Shown here one piece after another: positions 35,536 through 44,237 of a DNA stretch of 64,000 bases. The notes under the pieces were generated by a model. That model worked only from the letters and a program-made list of their open reading frames with translations, was not told where the DNA came from and made no database searches. The stretch is from positions 21,802 to 85,801 of the forward strand of contig NZ_AYMV01000032.1 in the NCBI RefSeq assembly GCF_000633415.1. The letters are read 5' to 3'. The stretch's first letter is position 1, and the number at the start of each line of letters is the position of its first letter. The position numbers and the translations under genes are program-made. The stretch comes from Leucobacter sp. PH1c (GTDB taxonomy: Bacteria > Actinomycetota > Actinomycetes > Actinomycetales > Microbacteriaceae).

Positions 35536-37374
35536 TCAGTCCGCGGACGCGAGCGCCCCGGCGACCCGGCGGTGCGCGGCCCAGATCTCCTCCGGCACCC
35601 GCGCGAACTGCGCGAGGTGCGCCGCGCGGAAGCCCATCTCCTCCTGCCACCGGTCGACATCGACGGCGAGCAGCCGATCGAGCACGCCCTCCGGGAGCGC
35701 GAGGCCCGTGAGATCGAGCTCCTCGGGCAGGGGAACAGTGCCCACTGGGGTGCGCTGGCCATCGGCCGCGCCGTCGTGGTGCCGGAGCAGCCAGAGGAGC
35801 GCGCGCAGGTTCTCGCGGTACCCGGGCCAGAGGTACGCGCCACTCTCGGCGTCGCGCTGGAACCAGTTGACGTGCGCGAACGCGGGCGGCTGCGCCGCCG
35901 ATCCGAGCACCCGGAGCCAGTGCTGCGCGTAGTCGCCCTCGCCGTAGGAGAGGAAGGGCCGCATCGACATCGGGTCGTAGCGCAGCTGGCCGGCGACGCC
36001 CTCGGCGGCGAAGGTGGCCTCGGCGCCGAGCGTGAGCCCGTCGTACACCCCCTCGGCGAGGTCGTCGATCGCGCGAACGAGCGGCTCGCGATCGCGCGTG
36101 CGCCCGCCGAAGATGATCGCGTCGACCACGACGCCGTCGGCCGCGTGCACGTCGGCGGCGATGTTCGGGATGCGGTCGAGCGGGATCGTGAAGCGGCTGT
36201 TCGGGTGAGCCCAGGGCGCATCTTGTTCCTCGGGCGCGCGCTCCGCGATGGGCCGGCCGCGCCAGTCGAGCCAGCCGGCGAGCTCGCGCGGCGGCTCGGG
36301 AGTGAGCCCCTCCCACCACACCTCCTCGGTGAGCTCGTTGTAGGCCGTGTTCGTGAAGATCGTGCCCGAACCCTCGGCGATCGCCGCCATGGCCGTGGGA
36401 TTCGTCTCCTCGTTCGTGTCCTTCGCGACGCCGAAAGCGCCGTGCTCGGGGTTGAACGCGCGCACGCGGCCTGCTTCGTCGACCCAGATCCACGCGATGT
36501 CGTCGCCGTAGAACTCCACTCGGTAGCGGTCGGCGAGCGCCTCGGGGGCGAGGGTCATTGCGAGGTTCGTCTTCCCGGACGCGCTCGGGAAGCCGCCGCA
36601 GATGTGCCGCTTCTCGCCCGTTTCGAGGTCGACGATCCCGAGCAGGAGGAACTGCTCCGCGAGGAAGCGGCCGGAGACCCTGCCGTCGTAGGACGCCTGA
36701 CGGAGGCCGTGGGCGATCTTCCCGAGCAGCGCGTTGCCACCGTAGGCCGAGCCGTAGTGGAGGATCGTGCGCTCGTCGGCGATCGTGGCGAACAGGCGCT
36801 GGTCGTCCGCGGTCCCCTGCCCGAGCGCGTCGAGGTCGCCCGTGACGTGCACGCCGCGCACGAAGAACGCGGGATCCGCGAGCCCCTCGATGTGCGCCAT
36901 CCCGACCCGGGCCATCCGGATCATCTGCAGCACGACGTTCCGGTCGTCGGTGAGCTCGACGCCTGCGGCGAACGCCTCGAGCGGGGTGCCCGGGGGCGCC
37001 ATGAGGTAGGGCACCACGTACATGGTCTTCCCGCGGGAGGCGCCGCGCATCCGCTCGACGAGCAGCGGCTTCACCGTGTCCGAGTGGCGCCAGTTGTTGT
37101 ACGCGCCGGCGTCGCGAGGATCCGCGGTCGCGACCACGGTGCGCTCCTCGGAACGCGCAGTATCCCGCTCGTGGGAGCGTGAGAAGTACCGGCCGCGCCC
37201 GGCCGGGAGGAGGGAGCCGTCGGCGAGCGCCTCCGCGAGCAGCCGCTCGTCGTCCGCGGCCCCGACCACCTCGATGCGGGCCGGCTCGGTGATCGCGGCC
37301 CACTCGGCGACGAACGCGCGGACGTGCGGGGCGCGGAGTTCGGCGGGGACCGCCGGCAGTTCGAAATCGCTCAT
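35536..37374 (-). CDS. pckG: GTP-type phosphoenolpyruvate carboxykinase homologue, divergent active site
   Basis: This 612-residue protein aligns along its length with GTP-dependent PEPCK, which converts oxaloacetate to PEP: YNNW, RGKTMYVVPY, YGGNALLGK, the P-loop FPSASGKTNLAM (262-273), YGDDIAW (289-295), NSRFT and VDAIIFGGR. Compared with the animal and common bacterial enzymes, the reactive P-loop Cys is Ser266, the Mn-binding Lys of GKK is Ile220, and the Mn-binding His of LAEH is Gln241. The Asp pair in GDD is kept. It may be a true PEPCK with altered metal handling or a paralogue with another activity. The ATG at 37374 follows a credible promoter. Confidence 0.8.
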   Translation of the reverse strand: MSDFELPAVPAELRAPHVRAFVAEWAAITEPARIEVVGAADDERLLAEALADGSLLPAGRGRYFSRSHERDTARSEERTVVATADPRDAGAYNNWRHSDTVKPLLVERMRGASRGKTMYVVPYLMAPPGTPLEAFAAGVELTDDRNVVLQMIRMARVGMAHIEGLADPAFFVRGVHVTGDLDALGQGTADDQRLFATIADERTILHYGSAYGGNALLGKIAHGLRQASYDGRVSGRFLAEQFLLLGIVDLETGEKRHICGGFPSASGKTNLAMTLAPEALADRYRVEFYGDDIAWIWVDEAGRVRAFNPEHGAFGVAKDTNEETNPTAMAAIAEGSGTIFTNTAYNELTEEVWWEGLTPEPPRELAGWLDWRGRPIAERAPEEQDAPWAHPNSRFTIPLDRIPNIAADVHAADGVVVDAIIFGGRTRDREPLVRAIDDLAEGVYDGLTLGAEATFAAEGVAGQLRYDPMSMRPFLSYGEGDYAQHWLRVLGSAAQPPAFAHVNWFQRDAESGAYLWPGYRENLRALLWLLRHHDGAADGQRTPVGTVPLPEELDLTGLALPEGVLDRLLAVDVDRWQEEMGFRAAHLAQFARVPEEIWAAHRRVAGALASAD

Positions 37375-37491
37375 GGCAGATGCCTTTCTCGGGATCGACT
37401 CGGCGATCCCAGTCTCGCAGAGCCGCGGCGTGCGCACGAGGGTGTCGTGCGTGCCCGGCGCGCTGCCCCACGCCGTTCGGATCGCACGCTC

Positions 37492-37521
37492 AGCCTAATA
37501 TTCGACATGCCGAACTTTCAA
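37492..37521 (-). promoter_or_regulatory. Candidate promoter of the PEPCK-like gene
   Basis: On the minus strand TTGAAA (37516-37521) and TAGGCT (37492-37497) are 18 bp apart. This is the best -35/-10 pair I see upstream of the gene, giving a leader of about 110 nt. Confidence 0.45.
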
Positions 37522-37560
37522 CTTGGGCGTGTCGTAGAAATCCGAAGCGCGCTCGTGTTA

Positions 37561-37576
37561 GGACTAGATATAGGGG
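37561..37576 (+). promoter_or_regulatory. NrdR box 1
   Basis: GGACTAGATATAGGGG resembles the NrdR-box core (AcACTATATaTaGTGT-like) in its central positions. It lies 16 nt upstream of a closer match. Confidence 0.6.
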
Positions 37577-37592
37577 CACGCGCCCCTCTCGA

Positions 37593-37608
37593 ACACTACA
37601 TCTAGTGC
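37593..37608 (+). promoter_or_regulatory. NrdR box 2
   Basis: ACACTACATCTAGTGC is a near-perfect palindromic NrdR box 18 nt before the nrdI start. The centre-to-centre distance to box 1 is 32 bp, about three helical turns, as usual for paired NrdR sites that repress ribonucleotide reductase genes. Confidence 0.8.
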
Positions 37609-37626
37609 ACCTCCGAAAGGACTCCC

Positions 37627-38103
37627 GTGCCCAGCAGCCCGCCAATTCCGCCGCCCCGCGTGCTCACGGCCGCCGAATCGCCCGATCTCGTCTACTTCTC
37701 GAGCGTCTCCGAGAACACGCGCCGCTTCGTCGACCGGCTCGACCGAGCCGCGGCTCGGATCCCGCTGCGCCCCCGCATCGAGGGCGGGCTCCGCGTGAGC
37801 CGCCCGTTCGTGCTCGTCGTCCCCACGTACGGCGGGGGCGCCCGCGCCGACGCGGTGCCGAAGCAGGTGATCGCCTTCCTGAACGATCCGGTGAACCGCG
37901 ACCTGCTGCGCGGGGTGATCACCGCGGGCAACACCAACTTCGGCGAGCACTTCTGCCTCGCGGGCCCCGTGATCTCCGGAAAGTGCGGCGTCCCCGAGCT
38001 CTACCGCTTCGAACTCCTGGGCACGGCGTACGACGTCGCCCGCGTCACCGACGGCCTCGCCCAGTTCTGGGCGGCGCCCCACCACCGAGAGGATCCCGCA
38101 TGA
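37627..38103 (+). CDS. nrdI: Flavodoxin-like protein NrdI
   Basis: This 158-residue protein has the NrdI pattern: [18 protein letters not shown] for the FMN phosphate site, VVPTYGGG, and [11 protein letters not shown] near the flavin. Reduced NrdI generates the oxidant that activates class Ib NrdF, and NrdI is also required to make the tyrosine-derived radical in class Ie NrdF. The Pro-rich N-terminus is about 15 residues longer than usual. The GTG start follows AAAGGA. It lies under two NrdR boxes and overlaps nrdF (ATGA). Confidence 0.92.
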   Translation: MPSSPPIPPPRVLTAAESPDLVYFSSVSENTRRFVDRLDRAAARIPLRPRIEGGLRVSRPFVLVVPTYGGGARADAVPKQVIAFLNDPVNRDLLRGVITAGNTNFGEHFCLAGPVISGKCGVPELYRFELLGTAYDVARVTDGLAQFWAAPHHREDPA

Positions 38104-39131
38104 CCGCCCCGCACCCCACCAGCCCGAGCGCCGTGCAGCGCGCCATCACCCCGCCCGGCTTCCGGCACGATCCCGGAGCGCGGCTGCGGCCCGTCAACTG
38201 GAATCGCGTCGCGGACGAGAAGGACCTCGAGGTCTGGAACCGGCTCACCGCGAACTTCTGGCTTCCCGAGAAGGTGCCGCTGTCGAACGACCTGCCCGCC
38301 TGGCAGCGCCAGCTCACCGACGCGGAGCGGACGCTCACGATGCGCGTGTTCACGGGCCTCACCATGCTCGACACGGTCCAGGCGACCGTCGGGGAGATCA
38401 GCCAGATCCAGGACGCGCGCACCGAGCACGAGGAGGCGGTGTACACGAACATCGCGTTCATGCAGTCCGTGCACGCGCGCTCCTACTCCTCGGTCTTCTC
38501 CACGCTCACGAGCACGCCCGAGATCGACGACGCCTACCGCTGGGCCGTCGCCAACGATCTGCTGCAGGCGCGCTGCAAGCGCGTGCTCGTGCACTACTAC
38601 GGCGAGGATCCGCTGCGGCGCAAGGTCGCCTCCACACTGCTCTCCTCGCTGCTGCTCTACGCGGGCTTCTACCTGCCGCTGCACTTCTCGGTGCGCGCGA
38701 CGCTCACGAACACGGCCGACATGATCCGGCTCATCCTGCGCGACAAGGCCGTCCACGGCTACTACTCGGGCTACAAGTACCAGCGCGGTCTCGAGGCCGC
38801 GACGCCCGAGCGCCGGGAGGAAATGCGCGTGTTCACGTTCGCGCTGCTCGAGGAGCTCGTCGAGCTCGAACTCGCGTACTCCGGCGAGCTCTACGAGCCG
38901 CTCGGCCTCATGCCGGATGTCGCCGGATTCGTGCGCTACAACGCGAACAAGGCGCTCATGAACCTCGGATACCCCGCGCGCTTCGACGCCGGGGAGACGA
39001 CCGTGAGCCCCGAGATCCTCGCCGCGCTCGCGCCCGGCGCCGACGAGAACCACGACTTCTTCTCGGGCTCGGGATCCTCCTACATCATCGGGCGGGCCGA
39101 GGAGACGCGCGACGCGGACTGGGACTTCTAG
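38100..39131 (+). CDS. nrdF: Ribonucleotide reductase beta subunit NrdF, class Ie (metal-free, QSK type)
   Basis: This 343-residue NrdF keeps the whole fold and C-terminus ([13 protein letters not shown] [15 protein letters not shown] and the DADWDF tail that docks to NrdE). The six usual metal ligands read Asp91, Gln122, His125, Ser182, Lys216, His219: three Glu are replaced by Gln, Ser and Lys. The radical tyrosine is kept as Tyr129 ([10 protein letters not shown]). Exactly this Q/S/K set defines one branch of class Ie, where NrdI and oxygen convert the Tyr to a DOPA radical and no metal is bound. The ATG overlaps the nrdI stop. nrdE and nrdH are not adjacent. Confidence 0.9.
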   Translation: MTAPHPTSPSAVQRAITPPGFRHDPGARLRPVNWNRVADEKDLEVWNRLTANFWLPEKVPLSNDLPAWQRQLTDAERTLTMRVFTGLTMLDTVQATVGEISQIQDARTEHEEAVYTNIAFMQSVHARSYSSVFSTLTSTPEIDDAYRWAVANDLLQARCKRVLVHYYGEDPLRRKVASTLLSSLLLYAGFYLPLHFSVRATLTNTADMIRLILRDKAVHGYYSGYKYQRGLEAATPERREEMRVFTFALLEELVELELAYSGELYEPLGLMPDVAGFVRYNANKALMNLGYPARFDAGETTVSPEILAALAPGADENHDFFSGSGSSYIIGRAEETRDADWDF

Positions 39132-39173
39132 CGCGCGGAGCAGCTCGCCCCTCGGCCGTGCGATAGTCGAGGG

Positions 39174-39923
39174 GTGAGCGATCCCCTCCTCCCGCCGCGG
39201 CCCGGCGGGTCACGCCAGCCGTCCGCGCAGCCCTCGGCCGCGGAGCCGTCCGCGCTCCGTGCGCCCGAGGCGCCGGCAGCCGCAGCACCGACACCCGCAG
39301 CGCCGACGCCGCCCCCGCTCGCCCCCGTCCTCGCGCAGGTGCGGGCCGACGCCGCAGCGGGCCGCTTCGCCGTGTGGGGCCGCTCGACGCTCATCGACGA
39401 GTTCACCGGGGTGCCGTCGATCCCGCGCGAGCTGTTCGACGCGCTCCACGCGGCCGCCGGGATCCCTGCTGCATTCCCCGTCGGGAATGCGGGCCTCCTC
39501 CACGTCTACGGCTACTGGTTCTCCGCCGTGCCCACGCCGTTCGGCTTCAAGCGGGATCGCTGGCGCGACGGCGCGCTGGCCCGCGCGCTCGGCAAGCCGG
39601 CCGACGCTTTCCTGCTCTTCGGACACGGCACCACCGCGCTCGAGCGGGTGACAGCGGCCGCCCTGCCCGTGCTCCGCACACCCCCGGCCGCCGCCCTCCA
39701 GGCGGAGGCGATCATCGCGACGCCGGCCGGGCCGCGTCCCAGCCGGGTCGTGCTGCGGCGGGCGGATCCCGCCGGCCCCGCCGCGCTCGTCTACGGCATC
39801 GCCGGCGCCTCCGGCCCGCTCGAACTCGTCACCGCCTTCCCGCTCGCGGGCGATCCCGAGCCGCTCCTCGGCGATTTCGCGGCCGAGCCCCGCCCGCGTT
39901 GGAATGCCGTCGTCGACTCGTAA
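39174..39923 (+). CDS. Uncharacterised protein with Pro/Ala-rich N-terminus
   Basis: This 249-residue protein has a low-complexity N-terminal 50 residues (Pro, Ala) and then a compact globular part with GRFAVWGRSTLIDEF, a central GLLHVYGYWFSAVPTPFGFK and ALGKPADAFLLFGHG. No signal peptide, membrane helix or catalytic motif is recognisable. It looks like a conserved actinobacterial protein of unknown function. The GTG start is 6 nt after a GATAGT hexamer, suggesting a leaderless transcript. It follows nrdF by 42 nt but has its own promoter-like signal. Confidence 0.6.
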   Translation: MSDPLLPPRPGGSRQPSAQPSAAEPSALRAPEAPAAAAPTPAAPTPPPLAPVLAQVRADAAAGRFAVWGRSTLIDEFTGVPSIPRELFDALHAAAGIPAAFPVGNAGLLHVYGYWFSAVPTPFGFKRDRWRDGALARALGKPADAFLLFGHGTTALERVTAAALPVLRTPPAAALQAEAIIATPAGPRPSRVVLRRADPAGPAALVYGIAGASGPLELVTAFPLAGDPEPLLGDFAAEPRPRWNAVVDS

Positions 39924-39969
39924 CCGAGTGTTCATCGCCCCATAGACATCTCGTCCATTTGCGTCCCTA

Positions 39970-39992
39970 GGTTTGGATTTATCGTCCAAACC
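39970..39992. promoter_or_regulatory. Dyad operator candidate before the HAD-Phn operon
   Basis: GGTTTGGA (39970-39977) and TCCAAACC (39985-39992) form a perfect 8-bp dyad with a 7-nt spacer, ending 14 bp before the start at 40007. TCGTCCA also recurs at 39951-39957 and 39982-39988. It is a likely site for the RpiR-type regulator at the end of the operon. Confidence 0.55.
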
Positions 39993-40006
39993 GAAAGGGA
40001 GTGCGC

Positions 40007-40708
40007 ATGGCGCCGAGTATCGTCTTCGACTTCGATGGCACGCTGGCCATCGGCCACGGACCCGTCCGTGCCTACGCGCGGCTGATCGCGCCGGCGGCGG
40101 GACCGGGCTTCCTGGACCGCGTCGAGGCCGAACTCGCCCGCTTCGACGCGGGCGCCGCCGAGTTCCGCGACGGCTACGACGTCGTCGGCTCGCTGGCCCG
40201 CACCGCCGGGGTCGACGCCGCAGCGCTCCAGCGCGCCTACGGCGAGAGCCGCGCACAGCTCGGCACCGAGCTCGCGCCGGTCGGCACGATGCCGGGGCTC
40301 GACTCCTTCCTCGCGGACCTCGGCCGCTCCGCACGCCTCGTGCTCGCCACGAACGCCCCAGAGCAGGGCATCGACCGCGTCCTCGGCGCCTGGGGCGTGC
40401 GCGAGCGCTTCGCGGAGCTCCACTTCGCCATCGGCAAGCCCGTCGGCCTCACGCGCCTCATCGAGACGCTCCGCACCGACGGTCCCGTGCTCTCGATCGG
40501 CGACATCGCCGAGTTCGATCTCGCGCCCGCGCGCGCCCTCGGGGCCGACACGGCCCTCGTCGGCGCGACGGCGTCGCACTCCCCCGCTTCGGTGACGCTG
40601 CGCGGGCCTTCGCTCGCCGCGCTGCGCACCGACATCGAAACCTGGGCCGCGACCGCGGCATCCAGCACCCACGAGCCGCTCGGCTCGGCAACCGGCATCG
40701 AAAGGTAA
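40007..40708 (+). CDS. HAD family phosphatase
   Basis: This 233-residue hydrolase has all four HAD motifs: FDFDGTL at residues 7-13 with the nucleophile and acid Asp, ATNAPEQ (motif II Thr), the Lys in IGKPVG, and SIGDIAEFD (motif IV acids). A helical cap follows motif I. It is the first gene of an operon with a Phn-type importer, so its substrate is probably a phosphate ester or phosphonate-derived compound entering through that importer (inference). GGGAG lies 6 nt before the ATG at 40007. It is not a typical phosphonoacetaldehyde hydrolase in any feature I can identify. Confidence 0.85.
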   Translation: MAPSIVFDFDGTLAIGHGPVRAYARLIAPAAGPGFLDRVEAELARFDAGAAEFRDGYDVVGSLARTAGVDAAALQRAYGESRAQLGTELAPVGTMPGLDSFLADLGRSARLVLATNAPEQGIDRVLGAWGVRERFAELHFAIGKPVGLTRLIETLRTDGPVLSIGDIAEFDLAPARALGADTALVGATASHSPASVTLRGPSLAALRTDIETWAATAASSTHEPLGSATGIER

Positions 40709-40714
40709 CTCCTC

Positions 40715-41731
40715 ATGCGCAAGTCACTCATTGCAGCTGGCGCCCTCACGGTCGCGGCACTCGGCCTCGCAGGCTGCAGCACCGGAGGCGCGGGCGAGCC
40801 CGCCGCCGACGGCGAGGCGCAGGCCTGGCCCGAGTCGATCACGCTCTCCCTCGTCCCCTCGGTCGAGGGCGAGGACCTCGCCGAGGCGCTCGATCCGCTC
40901 ACGAGCTACCTCTCCGAGGGGCTCGGCATCGAGGTGGAGGGCGTCGTCGCGAGCGACTACGCCGCCACCGTCGAGGCGCTCGGCGCCGACCAGGCCCAGG
41001 TGATCATCGCCGACGCCGGTTCGCTCTACAACGCGACGAAGCAGTACGACGCCGAGCTGGTGCTCCGCGACGTCCGCTTCGGTGCCACCTCCTACGCGGC
41101 CGTTGGCTTCACGAACAACCCGGAGAAGTACTGCGCCGAGGCGCCCGTGAAGGCACGCTACGCCGCGAGCGACACCGAGCTGCTCTACTGCAACGGCATC
41201 GAACAGGCCGGCGTGGACGCGACCGGCCAGGGCCCCGCGGGCATCGACGCGCTGCAGCAGATCTCGAAGGGCACGAAGGTCGCGCTGCAGGCCGCCACCT
41301 CGCCCGCGGGCTACCAGTACCCCGTGGTCGCGATGCGCGACGCCGGGATCGACACGGATGCCGACATCACGCAGGTCCCGGTCGAGGGCAACAACAACGC
41401 CGTGCTCGCCGTCGCGAACGGCGACGCCGAGGTGAGCTTTGGCTACTGGGACGCCCGCACCACCGTGCTCGCCGAGGCCCCCGAGGTCGCCGAGAAGGTC
41501 GTCGCATTCGCCTACTCGGAGATGATCCCGAACGGCGGCGTCGCGGTCTCCTCGAGCCTTCCCGCCGATCTCGTCGAGCAGCTCACGCAGCTCATGGACG
41601 ACTACGCCGACTCCTCCGAGGACGCCAAGACGGTCATGTTCGACCTCGTCGGCCTCTCGGACTGGACGAGCACCACGGCCGAGGACGAGATCACGCGCTA
41701 CGGCGAGATCCTCGCCCAGTTCACGAACTAG
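40715..41731 (+). CDS. phnD: PhnD-type phosphonate/phosphate-ester binding lipoprotein
   Basis: This 338-residue lipoprotein has the lipobox LAGC at the end of its signal peptide and the PhnD fold: [19 protein letters not shown], the loop [14 protein letters not shown], and [13 protein letters not shown]. Such proteins bind phosphonates, phosphite or phosphate esters outside the cell. It starts 6 nt after the HAD gene and is followed by PhnC- and PhnE-type parts, so a complete importer is present. The ligand is uncertain. Confidence 0.88.
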   Translation: MRKSLIAAGALTVAALGLAGCSTGGAGEPAADGEAQAWPESITLSLVPSVEGEDLAEALDPLTSYLSEGLGIEVEGVVASDYAATVEALGADQAQVIIADAGSLYNATKQYDAELVLRDVRFGATSYAAVGFTNNPEKYCAEAPVKARYAASDTELLYCNGIEQAGVDATGQGPAGIDALQQISKGTKVALQAATSPAGYQYPVVAMRDAGIDTDADITQVPVEGNNNAVLAVANGDAEVSFGYWDARTTVLAEAPEVAEKVVAFAYSEMIPNGGVAVSSSLPADLVEQLTQLMDDYADSSEDAKTVMFDLVGLSDWTSTTAEDEITRYGEILAQFTN

Positions 41732-41745
41732 ACGCGCACCGCTCC

Positions 41746-42582
41746 ATGTCCCACGCACCCGATGCGCGCCGCGAGGCGGAGGTCCGGCCCCGGCCGGACG
41801 CCGCCTCGTGGCGCATCGCCCTCGACCATGCCTCCGTCACGTACCCGAACGGTACGCGCGCGCTGCGCGACGTCTCCCTCACGATCGAGCCTGGCGAGAT
41901 GGTCTCGATCGTCGGCCTCTCCGGTTCCGGGAAGTCGACCCTCATCCGCACGATCAACGGTCTCGTCCCCGTCACCTCCGGGGCCGTCACGGTCGGCCCG
42001 CACCGCGTCTCCGAGCTGCGGGGCCGCGCCCTGCGCGAGGCCCGCGGACACATCGGCATGATCTTCCAGGCCTTCAACCTCGCCGAGCGGGCGAGCGTCT
42101 ACCGCAACACGCTCGTCGGCCGCTTCGCGCACTCCCCCGCGGCGCGCACGCTGCTCGGCCTCCCGAGCGCGCAGGACCGCGAGATCGCGCTGCGCGCACT
42201 CGACTCGGTGGGCATCCTCGACAAGGTCTGGACCCGGGCCGGCTCGCTCTCCGGCGGGCAGAAGCAGCGCGTGGCAATCGCGCGCGCCCTCTCCCAGGAG
42301 CCGAGCGTCATGCTCGCGGACGAACCGGTTGCGAGCCTCGACCCGCCTACGGCGCACTCCGTGATGGCGGATCTCGCCCGGATCAACGCCGAGCGCGGGC
42401 TTACCGTGCTCGTGAACATCCACCTCATGGATCTCGCGCGCCAGTACACGAGCCGGATGATCGGGCTGCGCGACGGCGCCGTCGTCTACGACGGCCCGGC
42501 GGCCGAGGCGCGCGACGCCGATTTCGAGCAGATCTACGGCCGCCCGATCCAGCCCCGCGACCGACTCGGGACGAGCGCATGA
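41746..42582 (+). CDS. phnC: PhnC-type ABC transporter ATP-binding protein
   Basis: This 278-residue ATPase has Walker [10 protein letters not shown], the signature LSGGQKQR, Walker [14 protein letters not shown] and the switch His in [11 protein letters not shown], the arrangement usual in PhnC. The N-terminal 25 residues are polar and not conserved. It energises import by the two following permeases. The stop overlaps the first permease start (ATGA). Confidence 0.88.
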   Translation: MSHAPDARREAEVRPRPDAASWRIALDHASVTYPNGTRALRDVSLTIEPGEMVSIVGLSGSGKSTLIRTINGLVPVTSGAVTVGPHRVSELRGRALREARGHIGMIFQAFNLAERASVYRNTLVGRFAHSPAARTLLGLPSAQDREIALRALDSVGILDKVWTRAGSLSGGQKQRVAIARALSQEPSVMLADEPVASLDPPTAHSVMADLARINAERGLTVLVNIHLMDLARQYTSRMIGLRDGAVVYDGPAAEARDADFEQIYGRPIQPRDRLGTSA

Positions 42583-43403
42583 CCGCGCAGGCACCGCGGG
42601 CGGGATCGGCGCCCCTCGTGCTGCCCCCGCGGCCGCGCGGCGGGCTCCGCGTCGCGCTCGTCATCGCGGCCGTGGCCGCGTTCACCGCGGCCACCTGCCT
42701 GCCGGCGATCGGCGGGATCGAACTCGATCTCGCCGCGATCGCGAAGAACTGGCGCAATGGCGCGGAGAAGGTGGCGCAGCTGCTGCAGCCGAACCTCGCG
42801 TTCCTGCCGCGCACCTGGGCGCCCATGCTCGAGACCCTCCAGATGGCGCTCGTCGGGGCCGCGCTCGCCGCGCTCCTGTCGGTGCCGCTCACCCTGTGGG
42901 CCGCGGCGCCCACGAACCCGAACGGCGTCACGCGCGGCCTCGTCCGCACCGCCGTGAACATCATCCGCGCGGTGCCCGATCTCGTCTACGCCACCGTGCT
43001 CGTCGCCATGCTCGGCGTCGGTGCGCTCCCCGGCGTCGTGACGCTCGTGCTCTTCAACCTCGGCGTCGTCGTGAAGCTCGTCTCCGAAGCGATCGACGCG
43101 TCCGACCACAGCTACATGGAGGCGGGCCGGGCCGCCGGCGGCACGCAGTTCCAGATCAACCGCGCGACCGCCCTGCCGCAGGTCTGGCCGCTCTTCACGA
43201 ACCAGTGGCTCTACGCCCTTGAACTCAACGTGCGCATCTCCGCGATCCTCGGCATCGTCGGCGCGGGCGGTATCGGCCGCCTGCTCGACGAGCGCCGCGG
43301 CTTCTACGCGTACTCCGATGTGTCCGTGATCATCCTGGAGATCCTCGTCGTGGTCATCGCCATCGAGGTGCTCTCGAACCTGCTCCGCAGGAGGCTCGTA
43401 TGA
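42579..43403 (+). CDS. phnE: PhnE-type ABC transporter permease, first copy
   Basis: This 274-residue permease has about six membrane helices and the PhnE coupling loop [20 protein letters not shown], followed by ALPQVWPLF. It would pair with the second permease to form the channel. Both ends overlap neighbours by ATGA. No defect is visible. Confidence 0.87.
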   Translation: MTAQAPRAGSAPLVLPPRPRGGLRVALVIAAVAAFTAATCLPAIGGIELDLAAIAKNWRNGAEKVAQLLQPNLAFLPRTWAPMLETLQMALVGAALAALLSVPLTLWAAAPTNPNGVTRGLVRTAVNIIRAVPDLVYATVLVAMLGVGALPGVVTLVLFNLGVVVKLVSEAIDASDHSYMEAGRAAGGTQFQINRATALPQVWPLFTNQWLYALELNVRISAILGIVGAGGIGRLLDERRGFYAYSDVSVIILEILVVVIAIEVLSNLLRRRLV

Positions 43404-44236
43404 CCCGCACGCTCCTCGCCCCGACGCCCGCAGCGCAGCCCGCCCCCGCGCTGATGCTGCCGCCGCGCCCGTCCCGCATCGGCGCGACGCTCTGGTCGCT
43501 CCTCGCCGCCGCCGTCGTGCTCGTCGCGGCGGCCGGGCTCCAGATCTCCTGGGCAGATCTCCCCGAGCTGCCCGGCCGCATCGCCCACTACCTCTGGCTC
43601 ATGTTCGAGTCGCCCAACTGGGAGAAGCTGCCGCGCGCGCTGTTCGAGACGTGGCGCTCCATCTCCATGGCCTGGCTCGGCGCGCTCCTGTGCGTGGTGC
43701 TCTCCATTCCGCTCGGCATGCTCGCCGCGACCGGGGTGGGCCCACTCTGGCTGCGCGGGATCCTGCGGGGCCTGTTCGCTGTGATCCGCGCCGTGCCCGA
43801 GGTGATCATCGCCCTCGTGCTCCTCACAGTCACCGGACTGACCCCGCTCACGGGCGCGCTGGCGCTCGGGCTCGCGGGCATCGGCACGCAGGGCAAGTGG
43901 GTATACGAGACGGTCGAGTCCGTGCGCGACGGCGCTCCCGAGGCGGTGCGCGCCGCAGGGGGCACCACCGCCGAGGTGACCCGCTGGGCGCTCTGGCCCG
44001 CCGTGGCCCCCGCGCTCCTCTCCTTCGCGCTCTACCGCTTCGAGATCAACATCCGCACCTCGGCCGTGCTCGGCCTCGTGGGGGCCGGCGGCATCGGCAG
44101 TATGCTCTCGAACTACACGAACTACCGGCAGTGGGACACCGTCGGCATGCTGCTCATCGTCGTGATCGCTGCGACGATGATCATGGACACGATCTCCGGG
44201 GCGATCCGCCGCCGGCTCATGAGCGGAGGCAGGTAG
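43400..44236 (+). CDS. phnE: PhnE-type ABC transporter permease, second copy
   Basis: This 278-residue permease is homologous to, but clearly diverged from, the preceding one. Its coupling loop is ETVESVRDGAPEAVRAAGGT and it keeps LVGAGGIGSML near the end. Two different PhnE proteins are common in phosphonate importers and imply a heterodimeric channel. Its start overlaps the first permease stop and it ends 1 nt before the regulator GTG. Confidence 0.87.
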   Translation: MTRTLLAPTPAAQPAPALMLPPRPSRIGATLWSLLAAAVVLVAAAGLQISWADLPELPGRIAHYLWLMFESPNWEKLPRALFETWRSISMAWLGALLCVVLSIPLGMLAATGVGPLWLRGILRGLFAVIRAVPEVIIALVLLTVTGLTPLTGALALGLAGIGTQGKWVYETVESVRDGAPEAVRAAGGTTAEVTRWALWPAVAPALLSFALYRFEINIRTSAVLGLVGAGGIGSMLSNYTNYRQWDTVGMLLIVVIAATMIMDTISGAIRRRLMSGGR

Positions 44237-44237
44237 C

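Noticed and set aside
26106..35711. A very long open frame (about 3200 codons) on the plus strand across the surface-protein genes
   Set aside because: It is antisense to two genes with clear signal peptides, repeats and sorting signals. Its translation is Arg/Ala/Asp-rich and lacks domains, as expected from high G+C codon bias.
38100..39131. Reading nrdF as a decayed pseudogene because metal ligands are missing
   Set aside because: The three changes are exactly those of the known QSK branch, the radical Tyr and C-terminal tail are intact, and the gene is coupled to nrdI under NrdR boxes.
42579..44236. Second phnE as a duplicated, non-functional copy
   Set aside because: Both permeases are full length, diverged and coupled by overlaps. 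Paired PhnE proteins are normal.
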